Shown here: one piece after another, positions 14,653 through 22,888 of the stretch | Layout: the number at the start of each line of letters is the position of its first letter | How positions within the stretch are numbered: position 1 is the stretch's first letter | Assembly: GCF_006152065.1 (NCBI RefSeq) | Contig: NZ_VDFW01000005.1 | Coordinates: 227,830-291,829 of the forward strand | Direction: 5' to 3' | DNA: 64,000 nucleotides | Source: Amycolatopsis alkalitolerans | GTDB taxonomy: Bacteria; Actinomycetota; Actinomycetes; Mycobacteriales; Pseudonocardiaceae | Notes under the pieces: model-generated | Seen by the model: only the letters and a program-made list of their open reading frames with translations | What the model was told of the DNA's origin: nothing | Database searches by the model: none | Program-made: the position numbers and the translations under genes

Positions 14653-15513
14653 TCAGTCGCCGCCTGTCCAATGGCGACGGAGATGCGGGGCGAGTTCGGC
14701 GGCGCGCTCGTGGGGGAAGAAGAGTTTCCCGCCGGCGATCTCGACCAGATCGCGCGCGCCGGGGATCGTGTCGTGCAGCCAATGCGCCCATTTGAGGTCG
14801 AAGAACTCGTCGTCGGTGGCCCAGGCGATCAGCGTCGGCGCCCGCAGGGTGCGCAGCGCGGGCTCCGCGGCGAGCAGTTCGCCGGGTCCGAGCCCGGCGA
14901 GCAGGTCCTGGAAGCGGGCGGCGGCGGCCGGGGTTCCGATGACCGGTTCGAGGAACGCGTCGACCAACCGCGTGCTCAGGAACTCCTGGTCCTGGTAGCC
15001 GGAGGCGAAGAACGCCCGGCCGGCGGCGGGATCGGCGAGGATCGCCGGGGCCGCCGCCGCGAGTCGGCCGGCGCGGGCCGCCTCGACGGTGGCGGCCATC
15101 GCGGCGGGCGGGATGTTGTCGTGGGTCTCGCAGTTCGTGAGCGTCAGCGTGCGGATCAGTTCGGGGTGGCGGGCGGCCAGCACCTGGGCGATCGCGCCGC
15201 CGGTGTCGTGCCCGACGAGGTCGACCTGGTCGAGGCGCAGATGCGCGCAGACCTCGGCGAGCGTGTCGGCGAACGCGCCGATCGTGAGCGGATGTTCGGG
15301 CCTGGCGGGGCTCTGCCCGTGCAGCGGGAGATCGACGGCGACGCAGCGCCGCGCGCCGGCGACCAGCGGGATCAGGTTGTGCCAGAGGTGAGCGCTGGTC
15401 GCGATGCCGTGCACGAACAGCGCCGCCGGACCGGCGCCGATGTCGATATGGCTCACCTCGTCGTGCTCCGTGCGCACGGTATGGCGGTGATCGTCGAACC
15501 CGGCGAGGAACAT
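14653..15513 (-). CDS. Alpha/beta hydrolase of the dehalogenase/epoxide hydrolase type
   Basis: 286 residues. Motifs: FVHGIATSAHLW, DLPLHGQS, nucleophile elbow VGHDTGG with Asp as nucleophile, as in haloalkane or fluoroacetate dehalogenases and epoxide hydrolases. The region that normally carries the catalytic His reads AGGKLFFPHERAAEL; the His is displaced towards the C-terminus relative to the usual GHF position, so activity needs checking. The gene is divergent from a TetR gene, and a double palindrome sits between them, so TetR probably controls it. Confidence 0.78.
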   Translation of the reverse strand: MFLAGFDDHRHTVRTEHDEVSHIDIGAGPAALFVHGIATSAHLWHNLIPLVAGARRCVAVDLPLHGQSPARPEHPLTIGAFADTLAEVCAHLRLDQVDLVGHDTGGAIAQVLAARHPELIRTLTLTNCETHDNIPPAAMAATVEAARAGRLAAAAPAILADPAAGRAFFASGYQDQEFLSTRLVDAFLEPVIGTPAAAARFQDLLAGLGPGELLAAEPALRTLRAPTLIAWATDDEFFDLKWAHWLHDTIPGARDLVEIAGGKLFFPHERAAELAPHLRRHWTGGD

Positions 15514-15556
15514 CGTTCGCCTCCGTGATCGTAGAGTGAGTGGCAGTAGTACCAGA

Positions 15557-15600
15557 AAACCGACTGTCGGTCTGGAAATTAATAGACCGACAGTCGGTTT
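15557..15600. promoter_or_regulatory. Double TetR operator
   Basis: Two 17-bp arms, AAACCGACTGTCGGTCT at 15557-15573 and its exact reverse complement at 15584-15600, are separated by 10 AT-rich bases. Each arm is itself a near-perfect palindrome (ACCGAC-T-GTCGGT; ACCGAC-A-GTCGGT). This gives two dimer sites in the divergent promoter region, directly before the TetR ribosome site. Strong candidate for autoregulation and control of the divergent hydrolase. Confidence 0.8.
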
Positions 15601-15616
15601 GTCAACGGGAGGGTGC

Positions 15617-16210
15617 GTGGATCGACGCGTTGACCGGGGGCAGGCGACCCGGCGGCACCTGATCGAGGTGGCGACGGAGTTGTTCGCCGACCGCGGCTAT
15701 GAAGGCACCGCGATCGAGGCCGTTCTCGAGCGGGCCGGGGTGAGCCGCGGATCGCTGTATCACCACTTCGCGGGCAAGGACCGGCTCTTCGAGGCGGTGG
15801 TGGAGGCTGTCCACGAGCGGGTCGGCGAAGCCACCCTCGCCGCCGCCAAAGCCAGCGGGGCGAGCGAGCCCTATGGCCTGCTCAAGGCGGCGGAGCTGGC
15901 TTGGATCCGGCTCGCCGGCGACGCTGTCGTGCGCCGGATTCTCCTGATCGACGCGCCGACCGTGCTCGGCTGGCGTCGCTGGCGCACCATCGAAGAGCAG
16001 TACGGCCTGGGCATGCTCAAGGCCGTCCTCCAGGAAGCCGCGGACGCCGGTCGCGTGCCGGCGGGGCTTGTCGAACCGTTCGCGCATATCCTGCTGGCCA
16101 CCGGCAACGAGATGGCACTGGTCATCGCCCTTGCCGACGACGTGCCCGCCGCGCAGGCCACCGCCGAGGCGGCCGTCGAGGAGTTCCTCGCGCGCCTGCT
16201 GCGCCCGTAG
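15617..16210 (+). CDS. TetR/AcrR-family repressor
   Basis: 197 residues from the GTG at 15617 with GGGAGGG upstream; the open frame extends further 5' but runs through the operator, so the shorter form is chosen. TetR_N HTH: RRHLIEVATELFADRGYEGT, AGVSRGSLYHHFAGKDRLF. The C-terminal ligand domain is about 130 residues (APTVLGWRRWRTIEEQYGLG is typical of the TetR_C group). It is divergent from the dehalogenase-like hydrolase. Confidence 0.9.
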   Translation: MDRRVDRGQATRRHLIEVATELFADRGYEGTAIEAVLERAGVSRGSLYHHFAGKDRLFEAVVEAVHERVGEATLAAAKASGASEPYGLLKAAELAWIRLAGDAVVRRILLIDAPTVLGWRRWRTIEEQYGLGMLKAVLQEAADAGRVPAGLVEPFAHILLATGNEMALVIALADDVPAAQATAEAAVEEFLARLLRP

Positions 16211-16286
16211 CCGTGCACCGCCGGCGGTTCGCCAGCAGCGAATGGCGGCGGGAGTAGGCGAGCACGAACCAGATCGCGAAGCGCAG

Positions 16287-16910
16287 TCAGGTCACCGGTC
16301 GCCGGAACGTGATCAGCCAGATCGAGAACTCGATGCCGATCGCCGGGACCACGGGCGTCCCGGGGGTCCGGAACGTGTGGGGCAGGTCCGGGCGGCGGTA
16401 CCGCAGCACGATCACGGCCACGCAGCCGACCACGAACGCCAGCGGGATGCCGATATTGGTCAGTTCGGCGGCGTCGCCGATCGGCAGGAGGCCGGCGATG
16501 GCCGCGGCGGCCACACCCAGCACCCACGTCATCCGCGTGGGAACCCGGCGGGTGGGATGCGTGCCGGAGAAAGGCCGAACGGGAAGAAGTCCGACCAGTT
16601 GCCGGTGCTCACGGTGAAGGCGCCGACGACGATGACGACCAGGACCAGGGCGATCTTCAGGTAGACCAGGAGGGTTTCGAAGCGCGCGGCCGAGCGCATC
16701 CCGAGGTTGAGCACGAACCCGATGAGCAGGCACAGCAGGACCGCGAACAGGTCCACTTTGTACGAACCCGGGGCGGCACCGGCGCGCCTGACAGCCACAG
16801 CGGCAGTTCGACGTGCAGGAAGCCCAGCAGATCGTTGAAATGCCCGAAAATCCCGATCGCCACCACCCCGGCGATCGCGGTGTACTCCAGCAGAGCTGCC
16901 ACAGGCCGGT
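16287..16910 (-). pseudogene. Relic of an APC-family amino acid permease
   Basis: Membrane-protein fragments of one permease lie in three minus-strand frames. 5' part: LLEYTAIAGVVAIGIFGHFN. Middle: SYKVDLFAVLLCLLIGFVLN through LLVYLKIALVLVVIVVGAF. C-terminal part: GVAAAAIAGLLPIGDAAELT and RRPDLPHTFRTPGTPVVPAI, a classic APC C-terminal loop. At least two frameshifts and loss of the N-terminus and several middle helices make it non-functional. No intact copy is in the window. Confidence 0.72.
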
Positions 16911-16959
16911 ACCTTCTGACGGGGGGAGTCCCGGCCGGCCCTCCGGCTATGCTCCACGC

Positions 16960-17919
16960 GTGGATTCGATCATCGGCGAGGGCGAGCGGGAGCTGTTCGA
17001 AACCTCGGGCGCGCAAGCATTCCTGGCCGTCCCGCACCTGCGCCTCACCGGTGCGCGCGGCACGCGGCAGCTCGAAGTCGGCCAGACCCGGATCGTGGTG
17101 CGCGGCGCCGCGCCCGAGGTCGCCGTCGCGATGCAGGCGGTGTGGTCGGAGCGGGAAGGCTGGCACCGGGAGCCGGGCTCCGGTACGACCGCGCCGGCCG
17201 CCACGCCGCCACATCCGGACGGGGCAGGCGTCGCGATCGTGTCCGTGGCGAAGGAACTGGCGGAGACTTCACGCAACGAGATCCTGCGGGTGCGGGGGCT
17301 GCGGTACGAGCTGGAGGAGCAGATCGCGCATCTGCTCGCGAAACGGCGTGGTGGGACGCTGCGCCCGATGCTCGCCCAGCTCATCGAACTCGCCGCCGCG
17401 CTGAGCCGGGCGCGGGACCAGGCGCAGCAGGCGGTGCGGGACGGGCTGTGGATTTGGCTCTGGGACAGCGATACCTACCACCGCCGCGAAGGCGGCCCGG
17501 ACTGGACTCATACCTACCGGGCGGCGGTGCGGCACTGCGAGGCCATCGACACCCAGCTGGCCGAGGAGATCTCCCGGCTGCATTCGTTGCTGTCGAGCAT
17601 GTCGGCCTTCGCGGTCGCGCAGGACGCGGAGGCGCAGGACCGGTTCAACCTGATGGCCGCCGTGGCCGCCGCGGGGCTCGGCCTGCCCGCGCTGATCCTT
17701 TCGCTCTACGGCGCGGATTCCTTTCTGCCGCTGAACTCCTTCGACCACGCGTGGCGCGCGCTCGCGCCCATCGCGGTGACCGTCGCGGTCGCGACAGCCG
17801 CGGCGGTGCGCTTCCTGCCCGGCCGCTCCCGCGCCCGGCATTACGCCGCGGCCGGTGCGGTCGTGGCCGCCCTGGTCGGGGTGCTGCTGTTCGCCGGGTT
17901 CTTCGCACCGCGCGGGTGA
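16960..17919 (+). CDS. Unknown membrane protein with CorA-like layout
   Basis: 319 residues from a GTG at 16960. A TATGCT hexamer at 16948-16953 ends 6 bp before the start and there is no ribosome site, so a leaderless transcript is likely. The soluble N-terminal part (about 1-90) is followed by a helical, probably coiled-coil region rich in Glu/Arg/Leu (about 95-210; ILRVRGLRYELEEQIAHLLA). Three hydrophobic segments form the C-terminus (LMAAVAAAGLGLPALILSLY, ALAPIAVTVAVATAAAVRF, YAAAGAVVAALVGVLLFAGF). The architecture recalls CorA-type transporters, but the GMN signature is absent, so I do not assign that function. Confidence 0.68.
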   Translation: MDSIIGEGERELFETSGAQAFLAVPHLRLTGARGTRQLEVGQTRIVVRGAAPEVAVAMQAVWSEREGWHREPGSGTTAPAATPPHPDGAGVAIVSVAKELAETSRNEILRVRGLRYELEEQIAHLLAKRRGGTLRPMLAQLIELAAALSRARDQAQQAVRDGLWIWLWDSDTYHRREGGPDWTHTYRAAVRHCEAIDTQLAEEISRLHSLLSSMSAFAVAQDAEAQDRFNLMAAVAAAGLGLPALILSLYGADSFLPLNSFDHAWRALAPIAVTVAVATAAAVRFLPGRSRARHYAAAGAVVAALVGVLLFAGFFAPRG

Positions 17920-17922
17920 ACG

Positions 17923-18684
17923 TCAGAACGCCGTCGGCCGGAACTGGGCGTCCACCCCGCCGTCGATGACGAACTGCGCGCCGTGCACGAACCCCGCCGC
18001 GGGCCCCAGCAGGTAACAGATCAGCGAGGCGATCTCCTCCGGCCGCCCGCGCCTGCCGAGCGGACCGACGAAGGAGCGGATCGCTTCGCCGTAGCGGGGA
18101 TCGTCGAGCCCGGCCTGCAGCAGGGGAGTGTCGACCGCGCCGGGCGCCACGGTGTTCAGCCGGACCCCGGCCGCGCCCCAGTCGCCGGCGCGCTGCCGGA
18201 CGGCGACGGTGAGCGCGTTCTTCGAAGCGGCATACGCGAGCTGGCCGCGGTAATCGCCGCCGACCTCGAGCGCCGCTTCCACTTCGGACTCGTCAAGTCC
18301 GGCGATCGGGTTGTCCGCCCAGGTGATCTGCGTCGACGAGACCGAAGACACCGCGACCGCGGCCGGCGCCTCACCGCCACGCAAGGCGGGCAGCAGACCG
18401 TCCAAAAGCGACACAGTGCCGAAGTAGTTGACCGCCACGATCCGCTTCGCGTCGGAAACCTGGGGGCCGAGTCCCGCGCACAGGACCAGGCCGTCGAGCA
18501 CACCCGAAGACCGTGCCAGCACCGTATCGACCGCCGCCTGCCTGCCCTCGGGTGTGCTGAGGTCGGCGAGGATCTCCGCGTCACGAAGATCGACGCCGAC
18601 CACTTCCCGGCCCGAAGCGGCCAGCGCGGAGAAGGTCGCCGCGCCGATGCCGGACGCGGATCCGGTCACGACCGTCATTGCCAT
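17923..18684 (-). CDS. hsdA: SDR dehydrogenase, 3-alpha-hydroxysteroid dehydrogenase/carbonyl reductase type
   Basis: 253 residues from ATG 18684 with GAGGAGG upstream. Rossmann motif VTGSASGIGAAT, NAG-equivalent LCAGLGPQ, catalytic Ser in VSSVSS and Tyr/Lys in YAASKNALTVAVRQRAGDWG, then GVRLNTVAPGAVDTPLLQAG and VHGAQFVIDGGVDA. I recognise strong resemblance, block by block, to HsdA of Comamonas testosteroni, which oxidises 3-alpha-hydroxysteroids and reduces xenobiotic carbonyls with NAD(H). Same operon as an old-yellow-enzyme gene (10-bp overlap) and a TetR gene. Physiological substrate is inferred only; symbol is tentative. Confidence 0.78.
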   Translation of the reverse strand: MAMTVVTGSASGIGAATFSALAASGREVVGVDLRDAEILADLSTPEGRQAAVDTVLARSSGVLDGLVLCAGLGPQVSDAKRIVAVNYFGTVSLLDGLLPALRGGEAPAAVAVSSVSSTQITWADNPIAGLDESEVEAALEVGGDYRGQLAYAASKNALTVAVRQRAGDWGAAGVRLNTVAPGAVDTPLLQAGLDDPRYGEAIRSFVGPLGRRGRPEEIASLICYLLGPAAGFVHGAQFVIDGGVDAQFRPTAF

Positions 18685-19859
18685 CGCATATCCTCCTCGG
18701 CGGTTGTCAGTACACAGCGCGTGCCGCGGTAGATCGTGGGCATGCACCGGTTGCAGTGGATGCACAGCGACCGCGTCCCCGGCTCGGCCTCCATGCGGCG
18801 TGGCAGGTCCGGCTCACGGAGCAGCGCTCGGGCCATCGCGACGAACGAGAACCCGTCGGCCAGCGCGCGTTCTATCGTGTCCCGGTGGGTGATCCCGCCG
18901 AGCGCGATCAACGGCATCGCCAGCGCCGCCCGGAACTGGCGGGCCCGTTCGAGCAGGTATCCCTCGGTGAACGGGTACTCGCGCAGGAAAGCCTTGCCCG
19001 CCAACCGGATTCCCCACCGCTGCGGGGCGGGGAACTGCGCGGCGAAATCGCGGACCGGAGCTTCCCCGGTGAACAGGTACATCGGGTTGAGCAGTGAGCT
19101 GCCGGCGGTGAGTTCGAGCGCGTCGAGGCAGCCGTCCTCTTCGAGCCAGCGCGCGACTTGAAGGCTCTCTTCGAGCCAGAAACCGCCCGGTACCCCATCG
19201 TCCATGTTCAGCTTCGCCGTGACCGCGATCCGGCTGCCCACCGCGGCGCGGACCGCGCGGGCGATGCCGAGCGCGAGGCGAGCCCGGTTGCGCAGGCTGC
19301 CGCCGTACTCGTCGTCACGCCGGTTGAGCTTGGGGCTCAGGAAGGAGCTGACCAGATAGTTGTGTCCGAAATGGACTTCGACGGCGTCGAACCCGGACTC
19401 GGCCGCGAACAGCGCGGCCTCGGCGTGCGCGCGCGTGATGCGCTCGAGGTCGGTCGCGGTCGCCGCCCGGATCGGCCGCAGGCTCAGCGGGCTGAGCAGC
19501 CCGCTCGGCGCGAGCGCGGGCAGGCGGTTGGACACCCCGTTCGCGACCGGGCCGGCGTGGCCGATCTGCGCGCTCACCGCCGCGCCCTCGGCGTGCACGG
19601 CCTCGGTGAGCCGTCGCAGGCCCGGGACCGCGTCGGGTCGCATCCAGATCTGGTGCCGGTCGGTGCGCCCCTCGGGTGCGACGGCGCAGTACGCCACGGT
19701 CGTCATGCCGGCGCCGCCCGCCGCGTGCCGCACGTGGAAGTCGATCAACCGGTCGGTGACCAGCGCGTCCGGGGTCGCGCCCTCGAAGGTCGCGGCCTTG
19801 ACGATCCGGTTGCGCAGCCGCACGGGGCCGAGCGAAGCGGGCTCGAACACGCCGGTCAT
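18675..19859 (-). CDS. NADH:flavin oxidoreductase of the old yellow enzyme family
   Basis: 394 residues. OYE TIM barrel: LRNRIVKAATFEGATPDALV, QIGHAGPVAN, FDAVEVHFGHNYLVSSFLSP with the His-x-x-Asn substrate pair, and FMN phosphate region FSFVAMARALLREPDL. The C-terminal CIHCNRCMPTIY keeps cysteines like those of the 4Fe-4S 2,4-dienoyl-CoA reductase subgroup, but the large NADPH domain of that enzyme is missing. It probably reduces an activated C=C bond. Starts with ATGA overlap on the TetR stop and overlaps the HsdA-like gene, so the two reductases act together, perhaps on an enone or steroid. Confidence 0.85.
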   Translation of the reverse strand: MTGVFEPASLGPVRLRNRIVKAATFEGATPDALVTDRLIDFHVRHAAGGAGMTTVAYCAVAPEGRTDRHQIWMRPDAVPGLRRLTEAVHAEGAAVSAQIGHAGPVANGVSNRLPALAPSGLLSPLSLRPIRAATATDLERITRAHAEAALFAAESGFDAVEVHFGHNYLVSSFLSPKLNRRDDEYGGSLRNRARLALGIARAVRAAVGSRIAVTAKLNMDDGVPGGFWLEESLQVARWLEEDGCLDALELTAGSSLLNPMYLFTGEAPVRDFAAQFPAPQRWGIRLAGKAFLREYPFTEGYLLERARQFRAALAMPLIALGGITHRDTIERALADGFSFVAMARALLREPDLPRRMEAEPGTRSLCIHCNRCMPTIYRGTRCVLTTAEEDMRWQ

Positions 19860-20410
19860 GGCGCGTCCAGGCCCGCGATCACGAACGACCGCAACGCTTT
19901 CGCCTCGCCGCCGGCGGAGAACGTCTGCACGATGAGGTCGAACGCGAGCATCCACCGCGCCTTCGCCTCGTCGGCGGAGAGGTCCGGCCGAGCCGCGCGT
20001 AACAGTTCGACCCAGGGGGCGAAGCCGAACCAGCCGGAGGCCCACGACACCGGTCGCCGCCCGAGTACGAGCCGCGCCAGCAACCGGACGTGCAGCCGCC
20101 CGTGAGGTTCGGCGACCAGGCCCACGAACGGACCCATGATCACGTCGACGAGTTCGGCCACGCCCGGGACCCATCCGGTCTGCCTGCGTTCGGTCACCCG
20201 CGTGAGCTCCGCCGCCCACAACGGCGCGAGCCGCCGTTCGAGCAGCGCCGCGACCAGTGCCTCCTTCGAACCGAAGTGGTAGTGCACCGCCGCGGGGTTC
20301 ATCCCGGCCGCGGTGTTGATCGCGCGCACCGAGACCTCGTCGTAGTCCGAGCTCAGCAGCAGGTTCTCGGCCGCGGCCAGCAACCGGTCACGGGTCGGTT
20401 CGTCGAGCAC
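19856..20410 (-). CDS. TetR-family regulator of the OYE/SDR operon
   Basis: 184 residues from a GTG at 20410. HTH: RDRLLAAAENLLLSSDYDEV, TAAGMNPAAVHYHFGSKEAL. The C-terminal domain is short. It is first in a three-gene operon with overlapping stop/start codons. A palindrome-like site at 20439-20460 lies just upstream and probably serves autoregulation. Confidence 0.86.
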   Translation of the reverse strand: MLDEPTRDRLLAAAENLLLSSDYDEVSVRAINTAAGMNPAAVHYHFGSKEALVAALLERRLAPLWAAELTRVTERRQTGWVPGVAELVDVIMGPFVGLVAEPHGRLHVRLLARLVLGRRPVSWASGWFGFAPWVELLRAARPDLSADEAKARWMLAFDLIVQTFSAGGEAKALRSFVIAGLDAP

Positions 20411-20438
20411 GGGTCCCAGTAGACACCGTTTCCATCAG

Positions 20439-20460
20439 GATTTCAATCAGTGTTTGAATC
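20439..20460. promoter_or_regulatory. Candidate TetR operator
   Basis: GATTTCAATCAGTGTTTGAATC, an imperfect inverted repeat (GATT-CAA arms around TCAGTG) 29 bp upstream of the TetR start. It overlaps the end of the upstream RpiR gene, so transcription through that gene may compete with repressor. Inference from symmetry and position. Confidence 0.45.
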
Positions 20461-21324
20461 CTTGTTCGGGCGCCGGTGCAGCAGGTCGAAGCGGGACCAC
20501 ATCGCCTCGGCCGTTTCGATCGACCCCCTGGTCCTGGCCGGGTCGATGGACGCCAGTTGGGCGACGATCGCCTGCACGAGTGCCATCCCGGCGGTCAGCG
20601 ACGGGAAGAACGTGACGCCCTCGGCCGGCACCATCAGCACGCGCTCCGCCGCGTTGGCCAGCGCTGGGCTGGCCGCGTCGGTGATTGCGAAGACGCGCGC
20701 ACCCCGGTCATGCGCTTCGTGTGCGGCGAGGACCGTGCTCTCGTACAGGCGCCAGAAGCTGATCGCGACGAGCACGTCGTCCTCGGTGATCTTCGCGGTG
20801 GTGTTGGCCAGCTCCGCGTCACCCGCCGTAATCGCGCGCACGTCGTACCCGGCGAGACGGGCGTTGTGCGCGAACGCGATGCCCACCGCCGCGTAGCTGC
20901 CGTCCGCGATCACGATCGTGCGGCGGGCCCCCGCGACCGCCTTGGCCACCTCGTTGAGCTCGTGCTCGGCGAACCGGCGGTGCAGCAGCGCCAGGCTGTC
21001 GAGGTCACGCCGGAGCGACGCGCCGGCCGCCGAGCCGACGCTGTGGTGCTCCTCGGCGACCTGGGGCGCGCTCAGCGAGGACAGGTACCGCGCACGCAGT
21101 TCCTGTTGCAGCGCGGGCCATCCCGCGAAACCGAGCGCCTGCGCCGTCCTGGTCACCGTCGCGACGTTGACCCCCGCCAACCGCGCGAGTTCCGCGGTGG
21201 ACCCGAACGACGCGCGCCGCGGCTGGGTGAGCAGGACCTGCAGGACGGCGGCCGACTTCGGCCGCAGGCCGCGCTCGGGCAACCGCGCGCGCAGCCATCC
21301 TTCGAAATCTTCCGCGTCCACCAC
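20443..21324 (-). CDS. MurR/RpiR-family regulator (HTH plus SIS domain)
   Basis: 293 residues. HTH_6 domain at about 20-80 (GSTAELARLAGVNVATVTRT) and a SIS sugar/ligand-binding domain at about 120-260 (TIVIADGSYAAVGIAFAHNA, VLVAISFWRLYESTVLAAHE). RpiR regulators respond to phosphosugars or, in some catabolic clusters, to other small acids. It is divergent from an MFS-GAF-amidohydrolase operon and a long perfect inverted repeat lies between them, so it likely controls that operon. Confidence 0.87.
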   Translation of the reverse strand: MVDAEDFEGWLRARLPERGLRPKSAAVLQVLLTQPRRASFGSTAELARLAGVNVATVTRTAQALGFAGWPALQQELRARYLSSLSAPQVAEEHHSVGSAAGASLRRDLDSLALLHRRFAEHELNEVAKAVAGARRTIVIADGSYAAVGIAFAHNARLAGYDVRAITAGDAELANTTAKITEDDVLVAISFWRLYESTVLAAHEAHDRGARVFAITDAASPALANAAERVLMVPAEGVTFFPSLTAGMALVQAIVAQLASIDPARTRGSIETAEAMWSRFDLLHRRPNKDSNTD

Positions 21325-21355
21325 TCACTCACCGTAGCTTGTGCTGTGCTGGTAG

Positions 21356-21443
21356 GTAACAAGCCGATCGGCACCCACGGCGACTGGTCAACGTAGCCCG
21401 GCCGCCGGTTGGTCGGTCGGCCCACTTCCGATCGGCTTGTTAC
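21356..21443. promoter_or_regulatory. Paired 16-bp operators between rpiR-like gene and MFS operon
   Basis: GTAACAAGCCGATCGG at 21356-21371 and its exact reverse complement at 21428-21443, 56 bp apart. The spacing suits two regulator dimers and a loop. A further smaller symmetry (AATCT-ATTGC-AGATT) follows at 21453-21467. Confidence 0.65.
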
Positions 21444-21496
21444 GTGCTTGCAAAATCTATTGCAGATTGTCAGAAATGCAGTATACGTTGACCGCC

Positions 21497-22888
21497 ATGA
21501 CGCTGCTGGCACGACTCGACCGGCTCCCGCTGAGCAGGCCGCACTACCTGCTTCTGCTCGTCGGCGGGCTGGGTTACACGTTCGACGGCATGGACGCGGC
21601 GGTCGTCGCCTTCCTGCTGCCCAGTGCGAAAACGGCCTGGCACCTGAGCAACGGCGAACTCGGCCTCATCGGCTCGGCCAGCCCCTTCGGGTTCCTGTTC
21701 GGGGCGATCGCGGCCGGCCTGCTCGGCGACCGGATCGGCCGCAAGAAGGTCATGATGTACGCGCTCGCCTTCTACGCGCTGCTTTCGGTGGTGGCGGCGG
21801 TCGCGCCGAACTACGAGATCTTCCTCGGCGCGCGGGTGCTCGCCGGGTTCGGCACGGGCGCGGAAAGTGCGATCATCGCGCCCTTCCTCTCCGAATTCGT
21901 GCCGGCCAAACGACGCGGCTGGTTCGTCGGGGCGCTCGCGGGATTCTTCTCCTTCGGGTTCGTCGGCGCGGCGTTGCTCGGCCGGTTCGTCGTTTCGGAA
22001 CTGCCCGAGGGGTGGCGTATCGCGCAGGTGATCACCGCGCTGCCGGTCGTGTTGCTGCTGTGGTGGCGGCGTTCGCTGCCCGAGTCGCCGCGGTTCCTGC
22101 TCTCCCAGGGGCGCGCCGCCGAGGCCGAGCGGGTGGTCGCGAAGCTCGAACGCGATGTCGAGAAGGCGACAAAGGCGCCGCTGCCACCCGTGCCGGAGGA
22201 CGCGGCCCAGCCGATGGCCGAGACCCCGAAGGTCAACCTGCCGACCGCGCTGAAATTCCTGTGGGGCAAGGGGATGGCCCGCCGCACGGCGGTCATCTGG
22301 GCCGTGTGGTTCGTGATCACCTTCTCCTACTACGGGTTCTTCTCGTGGATTCCGACGCTGCTCGTCGAACGCGGCATCACCGTGACGAAGAGCTTCGAGT
22401 TCTCGCTCATCATCTACCTCGCGCAGGTGCCCGGCTACTTCTCGGCCGCCTGGCTCTCGGAACGGCTCGACCGCAAGCACACGATCGCGCTGTACCTCGC
22501 GGGTTCGGCGGTGAGCGCGTTCTGGCTCAGTCAGATGAGCTCGGCCTGGTCGATCACGCTCGCCGGGGCGGTGCTTTCGTTCTTCCTCAACGGAACCTAC
22601 GCCGGGGTCTACTCGTACACGCCGGAGGTGTTCCCGACCTGGATCCGCGCGACCGGCACCGGGCTCTCGAGCGCGTTCGGCCGGGTGGGCAGCATCCTCG
22701 CGCCGACGATCATCGGGGTGTTCGCGTCGAGCCTTGGCTTCGGCGGGGTGTTCGGCCTGACCACGGCCGTGCTGGTGGCCGGGGTGGTGTGCGTGCTGAT
22801 CTTCGGGCTGTCCACCGCGGGCCGTTCGCTGGAGGAGCTCACCGAACACGGCGCGCCCGCCGCCGTCACCGAAGGGATCGTGAAGTGA
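21497..22888 (+). CDS. MFS transporter
   Basis: 463 residues from ATG 21497; an in-frame ATG at 21476 would add seven residues, and no clear ribosome site supports either. About 12 membrane segments, loop signature GDRIGRKKVMMYALAF, and the AAHS/SP-like TPEVFPTWIRATGTGLSSAF in the C-terminal half; long central loop (about 195-245) rich in Glu, Lys and Pro. First gene of an operon with a GAF protein (GTGA overlap) and an amidohydrolase, so it probably imports the amide or cyclic substrate of that hydrolase. Confidence 0.85.
   Translation: MTLLARLDRLPLSRPHYLLLLVGGLGYTFDGMDAAVVAFLLPSAKTAWHLSNGELGLIGSASPFGFLFGAIAAGLLGDRIGRKKVMMYALAFYALLSVVAAVAPNYEIFLGARVLAGFGTGAESAIIAPFLSEFVPAKRRGWFVGALAGFFSFGFVGAALLGRFVVSELPEGWRIAQVITALPVVLLLWWRRSLPESPRFLLSQGRAAEAERVVAKLERDVEKATKAPLPPVPEDAAQPMAETPKVNLPTALKFLWGKGMARRTAVIWAVWFVITFSYYGFFSWIPTLLVERGITVTKSFEFSLIIYLAQVPGYFSAAWLSERLDRKHTIALYLAGSAVSAFWLSQMSSAWSITLAGAVLSFFLNGTYAGVYSYTPEVFPTWIRATGTGLSSAFGRVGSILAPTIIGVFASSLGFGGVFGLTTAVLVAGVVCVLIFGLSTAGRSLEELTEHGAPAAVTEGIVK

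Noticed and set aside
15536..15616. Longer TetR N-terminus
   Set aside because: It would be encoded by the double operator itself, and the GTG at 15617 has a good ribosome site.
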